A DNA stretch of 64,000 bases from Steromphala cineraria. Lineage: Eukaryota; Mollusca; Gastropoda; Trochida; Trochidae. Below the pieces are notes generated by a model. That model had not been told where the DNA came from. It did no database searches and saw only the letters and a program-made list of their open reading frames with translations. The DNA is taken from positions 76,947,060-77,011,059 of the forward strand of contig OU744721.1 of NCBI GenBank assembly GCA_916613615.1, written 5' to 3'. Below are positions 24,901 to 34,100 of the stretch, in pieces; the first letter of the stretch is position 1; each line of letters starts with the position of its first letter. The translations under genes and the position numbers were made by a program.

Positions 24901-26358
24901 AATAATAAAAATTATAGATATAGATTATAGAAACTCAATGGTCAAATCAAGTTTCAGTAAACCGAGCTCAAATAATACTCGCTACACTCCCGATATTGAG
25001 TCTAGCTAGATGCAATAACTGGTAGCGTCAGCCGATCAATCGAATTGACCAATCAGAACGAATCTTACCAAGCCTCAATAGTCTACATTCGTACATAACG
25101 TTAAAATTTCAAACAATACTAATGATAGCTGCTTTATGATAAATCCATTCGGTCTTCTCATGTTTGAATGGAGGGTCGCCGAAAGGTTACTGTGACTGCA
25201 TCGAGCTAGACTCAATATAGGTGTGTATCGAGTATTATTTGAGCTCGGTTTACTTAGAATGGATTTGACCATTGAGTCTACTACCTATTTTTCGAAAGAG
25301 CACGCTTGCTGACGCCAAGGTTCCGTGTCCACAAATCGTTATTTCTTCCTTTAGACTGAACCATCTTACACCAAAGGTATTACCTGGAAACAGAAGAAAA
25401 AAATATAACATATCGACTTGATTGTAAAAAATAGATGTAGTGATGTAACACGTTTGTATTTAATTTTAACATCCATATTTCATATAATCATTTAAGGTCA
25501 AAGTATTTGCTTCCGGAAAACGTGCAGCAACGTGGCTCAAAATATGTAAGTAGATATATCAGCAAAAAAATTGCAAAACCATAATCAAAACCATTAAAAA
25601 ATTATGATTAACTTACTTTCTTTGAAGGAATCCGATTCATGAAGCGGTTTAATAAAAGCAGTTTCTGTTAAATTCATTTCTTTAGCAATCTTCAAAAGGG
25701 TAAAATCATCCAGATTCTGAAGACAAATGTAAAAATTGTTCTATTTACAACAGTCCTCCTTTAAAATCATCTATAACTAGACATCAACAATTTTCATTCC
25801 TATCCGAAATAAAATCTAGATTCAACATAAATTATAACAAAAATATTGATTAAATCACTTCCAATTATTTAAACGGTTGTCAATTGACTCAATGATTGGT
25901 TAGTGAAGTGTTATGGATAATCAACTTCGTTATTGTACAAAGTAGCAGCGTTTCGATATAGATCCTAATACAGTTTTAAAGCCTACCAATTAGACAATAC
26001 ATTTTATGGACGATCAACTTCTTTATTGTATACGTATACGCAGCGACGTCCAGGTATAGATCTTATAGCGTTTTGAAGCCTATCGGTGGGAAATGAAGTT
26101 TCATAGATGATCAACTTCTTTATTGTATGCGTATGTACGTAAAGATGTCCAGGTATAGATCTAAAAGATTTTAAAGCCTTAACCATGGTGACTTTATGAA
26201 GCGTGCATCAATGTATGAACTTTAAGGATGAGAGGTTTACAAAGCACAAAGACACTTGCCACATGGTAAGGGACCAGGATCACAGCTGAACAGGTGCCAT
26301 GGAAGGGGAGGTCAGTGAAGGCATTCACCATATACACGGGAAGAGACACACCCGCCAT
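18933..26358 (-). CDS. PBLD: PBLD-like (PhzF isomerase-fold) protein, divergent copy 1
   Basis: Eight exons, read right to left: 26260-26358, 25617-25716, 25285-25383, 21627-21736, 21046-21075, 20720-20808, 19408-19658, 18933-19042. All phases join, giving 888 bp and 295 residues; human PBLD is of similar length. It belongs to the phenazine biosynthesis-like (PhzF) family, whose founding enzyme is an isomerase; the animal substrate is unknown. Retained: MNLTETAF (catalytic Glu position), FGVRWFSLKEE, CGHGTLAS (His position), [53 protein letters not shown]. Altered: the usual GNPAAV near the N-terminus reads GTCSAV, and the Asp of the DPVTGSA active-site motif is His (EHPVTGSA). Intron 1 appears to start GCAAGT, a GC-AG donor. 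Introns 3, 4 and 6 hold a retrotransposon and foldback elements. The frame is open throughout, so it is probably expressed but may not be an active enzyme. Confidence 0.87.
19116..19187 (-). repeat. Duplicate of the exon-8 acceptor region in PBLD-1
   Basis: Repeats 19025-19086, including the CTCCACAG acceptor and the first bases of exon 8 (real acceptor at 19043-19046, copy at 19139-19142). Splicing exon 7 to the upstream copy keeps frame for a few residues (SRQCSVF) and then stops. It is therefore a decoy or alternative terminal exon. Confidence 0.65.
20338..20488. mobile_element. ~150-bp foldback element in PBLD-1 intron 6
   Basis: GAGAAACCATGATACC … and its near complement form arms of about 60 bp with CCTGATAG blocks. 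The centre is a small perfect hairpin, AGGATGCGAAGCATCCT. No flanking duplication was identified. Confidence 0.55.
21326..21558. mobile_element. 233-bp MITE with ~46-bp inverted ends
   Basis: Both ends begin TCATCCTGTCTCAGGGTACG when read inward, with only a few mismatches over about 46 bp. The interior continues as a second set of arms around TTTCATCGAG (AAATCATTTTCTCG and complement). It lies in intron 4 of PBLD-1, about 70 bp from the exon 4 donor. Confidence 0.8.
22083..22320. repeat. GATATC-palindrome and TGACGTCA cluster
   Basis: 22088-22155 holds four copies of GTAGATATCGC or its complement in both orientations. 22185-22320 holds imperfect repeats around ATGACGTCACAATGC, including two perfect TGACGTCA palindromes (CRE consensus) and several one-mismatch versions (TGATGTCA, TGACATCA). 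It lies in PBLD-1 intron 3, beside the retrotransposon tail. Function unknown. Confidence 0.6.
22348..24652 (-). mobile_element. 5'-truncated non-LTR retrotransposon
   Basis: Contains a long reverse transcriptase frame, a short 3' UTR with AATAAA (about 22373-22379, read on -), and a terminal (TC)n tail about 23 bp long at 22348-22370 in place of poly(A), as in CR1/L2-type elements. There is no endonuclease domain upstream. The frame closes at a TAA about 24 bp before the first codon used, so the 5' part is missing. It is inserted in intron 3 of PBLD-1. Confidence 0.85.
22560..24626 (-). CDS. Non-LTR retrotransposon reverse transcriptase (ORF2 3' part)
   Basis: 688 codons open without interruption. 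Reverse transcriptase motifs appear in order: NKSPGPDQITNE (~38-49), ISIYKGKK, NYRGITLTSCLSKLFEKLL, LQFGFRKEHG, AAFLDNEKAFDRIWHDGL (~165-185), QGVGQGRVLSAWLFLVYIND, and the catalytic box VVLADDTT (~265-272), an LADD version of F/YADD. Near the C-terminus CPTCEKHAYDIDKHIILHC fits the CCHC-like motif common after the RT in these elements. The first codon used is GTG and is only the edge of the open frame; the real protein would have started further upstream with an AP endonuclease. The intact frame suggests recent insertion, yet truncation makes it non-autonomous. Confidence 0.88.
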   Translation of the reverse strand: MSSDINTIDHEMEDSDSVELPFTFTEVKSEVQSLSRNKSPGPDQITNEHIIHGGNTLIKHLCVLFNAIREKQYTPLAHRLGMVISIYKGKKAKSDPRNYRGITLTSCLSKLFEKLLLNRITKWMNKHNPEFPDKLQFGFRKEHGALMSVYTLVESIKQYLNNDSCVFAAFLDNEKAFDRIWHDGLFLKLFNLGLRGNLWKLIKHSYSNSFAYVNYKGENSEIYPVLQGVGQGRVLSAWLFLVYINDLISSLREAKCGIQVCGEDIPTVVLADDTTLVSTSPRGLQSELDVVNSYASKWRLTYNATKSTLIIFSKSRSLQMPTNCHLGETTLNIADSVTFGGVLLTKNLSWKNKIENDCAKARKTFNSLRPLGITYFQINPSISVKIWQSVILKGSFYGCELINDIKGKDNDLIEKTQKYFARCVQGLPKRSPTLSATANLGLTTMIGYIDTCKLQFAARLFNMPFNTCPKNIFCASLIRCYVNNTRSLTISSEITSTMHKYGLSNYLYNYIECGHFPKKYEWKKIVKNAVLQYEHALWRNKLSLDLGLSRYLTVHTELSLHYYWHLALLFPNHRMKFQLCVKVGSRSKISTKCPTCEKHAYDIDKHIILHCEELIQQRNAFYSSLLDLLQINTYIRFETQDEDEQLSFLFGRKESSVYAIDHRQRTIVLLEFANFLYSNKTYLDNVYD
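24933..25277. mobile_element. 345-bp foldback element abutting PBLD-1 exon 3
   Basis: Ends ACTCAATGGTCAAATC face each other. Arms of about 85 bp are roughly 85% alike and include AAACCGAGCTCAAATAATAC and TTGAGTCTAGCT. The right end lies about 8 bp from the 3' edge of exon 3 (exon end 25285), so the intron 3 donor (GTAGTA) sits at the junction with the element. Confidence 0.75.
25912..26184. repeat. ~98-bp tandem repeat, about 2.8 copies, in PBLD-1 intron 1
   Basis: The block ATGATCAACTTCTTTATTGT, then a CAGGTATAGATC-type segment, then TTTTAAAGCCTA recurs with moderate divergence near 25912, 26006 and 26105. Confidence 0.65.
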
Positions 26359-27880
26359 ATTGCCGAGGTATAATGAAGGAAATAACGATAGTCCTACATA
26401 GAAACTAGGCCGCTATCGCTGTCATGCACAACACGGAAACTAGGTCTCCCGAAAAGCTTATTATGGTTTGATAGGTCAGTATATTGTTGATATTGTCAAT
26501 TCGTGGTGAAGGTGAGTGTTAAGCTCGAGAGATAAGCTGTTGTCTTATTCATAGTACGTAACAAAGAAGACAGAAACATTACCTAAAAACCCGCTACAAG
26601 TTATACCTACCCTCGGCTTCTTTCACATTCTCTATAGCCATTGAGATAATATCTTTACATATTTTTCATCATAAACTACATAATTCAGAGAAACTGATAA
26701 CTATAATATTATTTACCTATTCCGCACTTTGTAGGAATAGTGTTGGGCCCAGGGCGGTTTATCTTCACATTGAAACATTAAGCACACGAATACTCACATG
26801 AATACGCTGATGCACATGATGAAATCGGGAATTCAAAATAATTCACAAGATATTTTCCCGATTCTTCAAGTTAACCAGGTCAAACAATATTGATTAAGCA
26901 TAACTATAAATTAATGTGCTATGGTTTATGTGGTACCCCTCTTAGTAGGAGCCATCACACATTGTTCATTTTAGAATTCCAATCATATATTGATTCTACA
27001 AAACATTTTAGGCCTTATGCTTCTGGACAAGAAGATGAAAATAGGTTTTGAGGGTGTGGCCCTTATTTGGGGTCACAGGGCCACCAAAGCTATACATTTA
27101 ATCCTCACTGGTCAAGGAGTCTGTACACACAGTTTCAGATTTCTAGGCCTTATGCTTCTGAAGAAGAAGATACCAAAAGTTTTTCGAAGGGACGGACGTG
27201 GGACACCATGCAATGCCATAGGCCCTTAAACCATTATCATAAAGATATCATCAATGGTTAAAGACAATCGCATTAAGTCTACAACCTCTTAAATATACGT
27301 GCCGTCCATGTGCATTTAAAATAATTGTTTAAAAATATTCCTATCACAAAGGCGACTTTGTATCATGTCGTTGTCTTCCAAAATAATATCCGTTTTGCTT
27401 TACAGCGTTTTTTACCACGCTCATTTAACTTAATTGTGGCATGCATCATGTCTTTCTTAGCTGACGCATAATGATCTCGAATAATCGGTCAGGATATATA
27501 TGATGATCCGCGCTCTCCTTGATAGGTGAACTTGAGGGACAATTTACTCAAATTTTCTTTCAAATTTATTTTAAGAATATGAACATAAGAGTTACTCTGT
27601 ATTATATATGTTTAAGAATACCTTTCTAATGTCACCCAATGGACCCGAAAAGCATTAAAATAGCTGTCAGTATCTCAATAAAAGGCCCATTGATAGTGTC
27701 TGGCATATGTGACCATGTCAGGTTATAGAGTGTCTCTTTGTTGCTTTAATATACTTCTATAACACATCTTTTGAATTGGCCTGGTTCTGTATAATGCAGC
27801 TATAGATTTCATAGTCGATACCCAGAAGATTAGCACTATATAAACATTGATGGAGGACATGTTTGATGAAAATGTTCGTA
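26359..27880. other. Intergenic between PBLD-1 and C1GALT-3
   Basis: No gene is recognised. The region upstream of PBLD-1 exon 1 should contain its promoter, but no clear core element was found. A dispersed repeat occupies about 26995-27230. Confidence 0.4.
26995..27230 (+). repeat. Dispersed repeat with TAGGCCTTATGCTTCTGGA motif, copy A
   Basis: Contains two direct copies of TAGGCCTTATGCTTCTG followed by AAGAAGAT. It shares this, GGAGTCTGTACACA and a GACGGACG … ATGCCATA tail with 32930-33265. It is probably a SINE-like or element 3' fragment; the ends were not defined. A related tail (AAGCCCATCGTGCCTTTCAG) occurs at 43766. Confidence 0.6.
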
Positions 27881-27884
27881 TTAA

Positions 27885-27968
27885 TCTTAACCAGCTGTCA
27901 TTTATTGATGAATATCACAGATCAATCCAACCTCTAACCTCTTGCTGGCACAACATCACTATATGACG
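27885..27968 (+). other. Candidate 5' untranslated exon of C1GALT-3
   Basis: Ends at GACG|GTGAGT, a good donor. It resembles the segment before C1GALT-2 at 13795-13916 (AGCTGTC and GATCAA shared in order). The support is weak and positional. Confidence 0.25.
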
Positions 27969-28059
27969 GTGAGTAAAGCAGATTTAGTTTTTCTTCTCTT
28001 GTTATGCCTATCTATTACAATTATTATTTACGTAGGTACTGTTTTGCAGCTCATATGCC

Positions 28060-28245
28060 TTAACATTTTACCGTTTTGTCTCAACATTTCGAAATAAAAA
28101 TCCCGTCGATATTGTCCTAACATTTTTTTAAAATTCGTGTTGTCTATGTCCTAACAATTCAAAATGAAATTCCAGTTGTCTTTGTTCTTACATTTTTAAA
28201 TAAAAATCATGTTGTCTTTATCTTAACATTTCAATGTCTCTCTTC
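28060..28245. repeat. Diverged ~46-bp tandem repeat, about four copies
   Basis: Each copy has a CTAACATTTT-like segment, an AAATAAAAATC-like segment and a TTGTCTNTGT-like segment. It lies in the region upstream of C1GALT-3. Confidence 0.6.
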
Positions 28246-28780
28246 AAACAAGGTCAAGGGCTTGCTTTTTCATACTTTTTTCATGTTATAAATGTTTCGA
28301 ATGATGTATTCCATTTCCTCAGTAAGTTCTTTTCTAATTTGTAAACATATAATTTGATGACAGGTTTTTATGCAAATATCTGAAATGACAAGTGCTGGTA
28401 TAGACAACAAAAGCTCATTCTCACACGGAACGAATTACTCTCAAAATTTATCTCAGAAAGTCTTTATTCTATTGATTTCATGGAAACGCAAAACGTTCTA
28501 GATAACATCTTCTGTAGCTGAAGATGCGCGTTGTGTCGTCGTGTATATGATGTGTTACAACCAATCCAATTGCAACATAGCGTAAGCAAATCATGCAACT
28601 TCATAGTAAAGAAGATTATATCAAGAAAATCCAAGTTTTCCGTTTCTTAATCAACTTTCTTGAATTCGTCCAAAACTGATACTAGTTTTCTTTTAAAAAA
28701 CACATAATATTGTCTAATTTCTTTTAAAAGTTGGCCGTTATATTTTTATCAGGTTGAGAGGAATCAAAATCAAACAAAAC

Positions 28781-30558
28781 ATGGTTGCGCAGAATGTTGC
28801 ATACAGGTACTCCCTTTATGGTTTTGTGAGTGGACTAACACTTGTCGTTCTACTTCACCTACCTACTTTCAAAACAATTGAAATAAAAACAAGACAGTCC
28901 TACGTCTCTGAAAACTTCCAGCAAAGAAAACCACGTATCCTATGTTGGATCCCAACGATTCCTTCAAACTACAAGACTCGAGTAATGGCAGTACAGGAGA
29001 CATGGGGACCCGACTGTGACGTAATTCTATTCTTCAGTGAAACCTCTGACGTCACCATTCCAGTTATCGGACTCGGTATTCCAGAGGGCAGAGAATATCT
29101 TATAAATAAAACTGTGGCTGCATTGCGTTACATTCATCAGAACTATTACGACAAAGTTGATTGGTTCTTGAAGGCTGATGACGACACATATGTGTTTGTG
29201 GACAATCTACGTCACTTCCTCTCGATGAAGAATCCTGATGCCCCTTTTTATTACGGTTCGATCTTTTCATTTAAAAACTCAACATATAACAGTGGAGGTG
29301 CAGGTTACGTCTTTAACGGGCATATTTTACAGAAGATCATAACAAATATTGGGAAAACATCGAGGTGCACTTTTGATGACAAGCCTGAGGATATGGCTCT
29401 TGGAGAATGCCTGGAATCTCTTGGAGTGGTTCCTGGAGATAGTACCGACAAGCAAGGCCTGGAAGTGTTCCATTGGTCAAATGTCAAGAAATTTGTTAAA
29501 GGACTTCAAAGTGCCCCTTATTGGCTACCTTTGTACCAGTCATTTTGGGTGAGTTGCTAGCCAAAACAACAAAAAATCAAACATTAACTCTATAGAGATT
29601 TAAGGTCCTCTTCATTATGTCACGCAGCCCTGTAATTCCCATGATATGTTAACAGTTTTGTTAGCAGACAGTCTGATAAAAAAATGGAATGTGATTCGAG
29701 GTTCGAACATCAACCAGCTCGGCTTTCCTCATTCTCAGTCTAAAGGTCCCTATATGTTCTGACGCAAGCTCATCTAGCCAATCGCAGGGTGCGCAGCAAA
29801 AGCTTTCGATATCACGCTAAGGGCAGGTAACTCAAGTGTACCATTCGTTATACATAATCGCCGCTAAACGCCATTTAAAAACGAGGATGTGATTGGATAG
29901 CTTACGACTGGGATTGTCTCCGCTAAACGGGTTATAGCAACACGCGATAGAAGTAGGTGCATTCAGACCGAGACGGAGAGGATATCCCGAATGGTAAGAG
30001 TCCCGATAGAGACAATATTTTTGATATTCCTCAGAGCACGGTCGATTTTAATCAGACTGTGTTAGCGGACCAATCACATCCTTGCGCCTAAAAGACCGCT
30101 AGCGGTGATCATATTCAAAGCATGGTTAAAAGTAGTTACTTTCTATTGGCTACTGAAACAGATGCTTTCTGAACAACTTGTGACTGGTTAGCTTGTCTTA
30201 CGTCAGAACACGTGTATAGAGCTACTGTTTGTTGCTGAAAATAACCAGTTAAATGCTATTTGTTTCAGTATAAAATGTGGTTGTTCAGAATAATTGTTAC
30301 AGTATTGAGATGTTAAGTTATTTCTGAAATTACTTTTATTGCTAATCGGTTGAGTTTACTGAAAAAAAACCACATAATTAAACATTTAGTTGAAATAAAC
30401 AGTTTAACTCTAAAAATGTTTTTTTCCAGAAATCACCGAACATCGTGAGTAATGTGACAGCTACTTTCCACTTTTTGTATCCGGGAGAAATGAGAGCGTG
30501 GCATTTCCTGCAAAAACATATCACTGTGGCGGGCTATAGGAGACGCAGGTGGTACTGA
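28781..30558 (+). CDS. C1GALT1: C1GALT1-like core 1 beta-1,3-galactosyltransferase, gene 3
   Basis: Two coding exons: 28781-29548 (donor GTGAGT) and 30430-30558 (acceptor TTTCCAG), both phase 0, giving 298 residues. The start is the first ATG of the open frame (MVAQNVAYRYSLYGF). The frame is open upstream to an acceptor-like TTTTTATCAG at 28752, so the leader joins there. Transmembrane anchor ~11-28; PRILCWIPTIP ~51-61; QETWGPDCD; KADDDTYV with DxD at 133-135; SGGAGYV; PEDMALGECLESLG; GDSTDKQGLEVFHW; terminal exon KSPNIVSNVTATFHFLYPGE ending RRRWY. It is closest to gene 2 in structure and in sequence (shared LGVVPGDSTD, RSP/KSPNIVSN). Golgi O-glycan core 1 synthesis is inferred from the family. 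Confidence 0.9.
29750..30222. mobile_element. ~470-bp MITE-like element in C1GALT-3 intron
   Basis: The left end CTATATGTTCTGACGCAAGC and the right end, read inward, CTATACACGTGTTCTGACGT … ACAAGCTAACCAGTC are imperfect inverted repeats of about 35 bp. Internal segments GGATGTGATTGG and CCAATCACATCC are also inverted. No ORF. Confidence 0.55.
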
Positions 30559-30599
30559 AACTGTTCCTATCTCCTGCTTGTCAATACAGACTGTGGTCA

Positions 30600-31041
30600 C
30601 TGAATACCTGGAAGCGTCTGTGTAACAGTGTGATTGTGAGATCACCTCCACCGGGATTAGAACCCCGGACCTCCAGGTTGATAGGGGCAGTAGCTTGTTT
30701 TTTTGATAATTTTTATATTTTAAATGTTTCAATGATAATTGTAAGTTGATGCTAAATGTATCATTTTGAAAGTGTCAAAAATCTCAATACACAAACCAAT
30801 CATCCAGTCAGAAGACAAAGTATGAAGATTCAGATAAAACCCATTGGCAGCCAGTTTGTGTGAACACCTTTAATTCATTTTGTGTAAAAAAAGGAAAAGC
30901 ATGGCTTAACTTTATAATATATATTAGGATCATTACTGCTCTATTTAGATTAAATACACTGTCTTTCAATTGGTACCATTAATATTAATTTTCCTGTCAT
31001 CACCTTATATTCTTTGAAAAACGTGCTACAGCCCCTTTAAG
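30600..31041. repeat. tRNA-like fragment and MITE copy B downstream of C1GALT-3
   Basis: On the - strand, GGGGTTCTAATCCCGG near 30648-30663 resembles a tRNA B box. The adjoining 30685-31041 is collinear with the element at 6745-7247, from GGGGCAGTAGC to AACGTGCTACAGCCCCTTTA. Neither part codes for protein. Confidence 0.5.
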
Positions 31042-31197
31042 AGATACCCTTCCAGTCAAGGCCAGTAGGAATGCAAATATCTCACCCTGCCACATATGTA
31101 GCACGTGGCTACGTTAGGACCCAATGTTAATGCTCGAGCTCATGTAAATCGGGACATTAAAACATGACAACGTATCACTTTACAACTTTATTCGACA

Positions 31198-34100
31198 TCA
31201 GAAGTTCATGACAGCGTCCATGACAAAAGAAGTCTTGCCCATCAGTTGGACTCTGTCTCCACACAGTCTGATCTGTATTTCTCCTCCTCTGCTGGAACAC
31301 TGTCTCGCTGTAGAGAGAGATCAGATATTACCTTTATAGGTTTCATAAACTGATAAGAATGGGAAAGAAGTCATTAAAAGGGGTCTGCAACCCGAATTTT
31401 TAACTTCCAGAATTTTATTACCAGGGCCCCGAAAGAGTCGCAAATAATATGCTCGGTAGGGACGAAATCGTTTGGTTACGAACCGCTTACAGCTGACAGC
31501 CAGTACCAAGTTTCGGCTTTGTGACCCGCCTCACCCATCTGGACGCTCTATTTAACTATGGTCAAATAGGTTTCACGAGCTAGGTTGTTGATTCTCTTTA
31601 AGTTTAGAACACTGAACACTGTCGCTGTGGGGGAAGAACAGATATTACCTTTATATGTTTCATAAACTGATAAGATTGGGGAAAGAAGTCATTAATTTTA
31701 GAACACTGGACACTGTCTCGCTGTGAAGGAAGGTAAGATATTACCCTTATAGGTTTCATAAACTGATAAGAATGGAAAAGACGTCATTAAGTTAAGAACA
31801 CCGAAGTCCTTGAATCTCCCCTTTAAAATAAGCTTCCATTTCATACTTACTATAGCTCTGAGCAACCTTTTAACATATTGGCAATTTAGATGAATATTTT
31901 TGTACATTAATTGGCACAATCAGTGAAAAGCTTTATAGGAAACGTCATTGTCATGATAATGTTGTCACAAGAAAGTAAGCATAAGTATATAGTTTTGGTT
32001 TGAGTCACGCCAAGTGCTTAGGTGCAGCAATCCAGAGGCTCCAAATACACGAAAGTGTCCAACTTAGTACACACGCGTATAAGCTATCCAAATCTTGGAA
32101 TGGTCGACCATTGAGGGGTTTCATGTATCGTCACTTGAAGAAAACGTATTGAGTTGTGGTGCTTGTAAATCAAATATAATCAGGTCATTTGACTCACATA
32201 AAGGAATAAATATTATCTTAAAGGGGTTTGTTCTAATACAATCATAATCGTTATACATTTTGTCATTTCTAATATGAAAATATTACGGCCTTATCATCAG
32301 GGATGAAGAGGATAATTAAGTAATATAAAAAAACAAATAATGATTTCCGCCATTTTGTTTTTCAACATCAACTGCCATCTGATTCAGGACAAAACGGTTA
32401 AAGGAAGAAAACAATTTTTACCAAAGAAATCATTTTTGCCCAACTGCTGTGACCAATAATGGGCAAGAACTGTCTGCGCAGACCCTGTAACAGGATCTTC
32501 CGGTACATTAGTCCAAGGAGCAAAGCATCGAGACACGAAGTCATAGGGGGCGCCACTTGAACTCTGGTAGCCATCTCCTGGAGGCCCTCTGGTGGTGACG
32601 ATAAGAACGATCAGCCGATCAGTGGATTTCTTCATGGCGCCAATATCAGGTACCCAAGCTTCAAATTCTTTTCTGGAAAATGATTAAATCGCGACGACGT
32701 AAAACTACCCATTATTGTTTATTTTACTTTCCAGAGATAAGTTTTCTCTTCTAAAGAACAATAGCTGTTATGATGAAAGCATTTCCAAACCGTAACTCCA
32801 TTTACATCACCTGATACTTTGCGGTTGAGAGAGAAACTGAGCTACTCCGAAGAAATTTCAAATATAGAAAATGCTGAAAGTCGTATTTTCATACTCATTA
32901 ACTCATTAGGTTTCATATCATTTTTGCTTTAGGGTGTGGTCAATGTGGTTCCCTTATAATCCTCACTAGCCAAGGAGTCTGTACACAAAGTTTCAGCTTT
33001 CTAGGCCTTATGGTTCTGGAGAAGAAGATGAAAATAGGTTTTAAGGATGTGGCCCCTGTGGCCCTTATAAGAGGCCACAGGGCCACAAAAGCTACAATTT
33101 ACAATCCTTACTAGCCAAGGAGTCTGTACCCAAAGTTTTAGCTTTCTAGGCCTTATGCTTCTGGAAAAGAAGTCGAAATTCATAAAGTTTACGGACGGAC
33201 GGGCGGGCGGGCGGACGCCGGACACAATGCCATGCCATAAGCCCATCGGGCCTTACAGGCCAGATGAGCTAAAAAGCCAATTTTCCTGAGAACAAATACT
33301 CTTTGATTATTCTTTATTAATTTCTAAAGTTGTACTTGCGACACTTGTAGTCATCACCAAACCAAACGAAAATCCTGTATCAGCCCCTGACTGACTCAAT
33401 GGTCACTCACCTTGACCAGCCGTCCTGTAGTCTGACCATCAGATACCGGAGAGAGTCGCAGTACACGACGTCAGAGATGCCGGGGACATCGCCGAGACTC
33501 TAAGGGAAACATGGATATTGTCACAGTGCAAGTGGTACTTGAAAACAGACATGCATTCACCTCTACCATTAGAGATATAGTTAACAATGGTTGTTTGTAA
33601 ATTCTTATTCACTGGTCACATTGTTACACATTGAGCTAGCCGTTTATTAATTCGTATTGCAAAAACATTGATCAAGAAGTGTATAACAATCATTAGACAT
33701 CCAAATGAATTCCATACAACGAAATTCATTAATATCATGTCTCCTTTGGAGAGACTTCAGTTTTGGCGAACCTTAATTACAATCGTCAACATATTAGGAA
33801 CACAGCTATATTTGAGGACATACCTTAATTAAATCTGCATATTGACTTGCATCCTGCAAAATGAAGTGTAAAATTGTCATTTGTCAAAATTAAGATTTTC
33901 TGTATATGTTTAGTGGAAGGTTTTGTTAAAACAAAATTAAGAAGGACATTCAAGTTTATTCACCTAATGCTAATACGGGGGACAGTGAGGTTTGATGCTA
34001 AATATTTATGCAAATAATACATGCAAATATCTGAAAATTGTTGTAAACGGCAAGGGAAATATTGATGGAATTGTCGTTGTTTAAGAAATAATTAATTAAT

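Noticed and set aside
30640..30700. tRNA gene on the - strand (GGTTCTAATCCC box)
   Set aside because: Only a B-box-like segment is present; no A box or acceptor-stem pairing could be assembled. More likely a SINE scrap.
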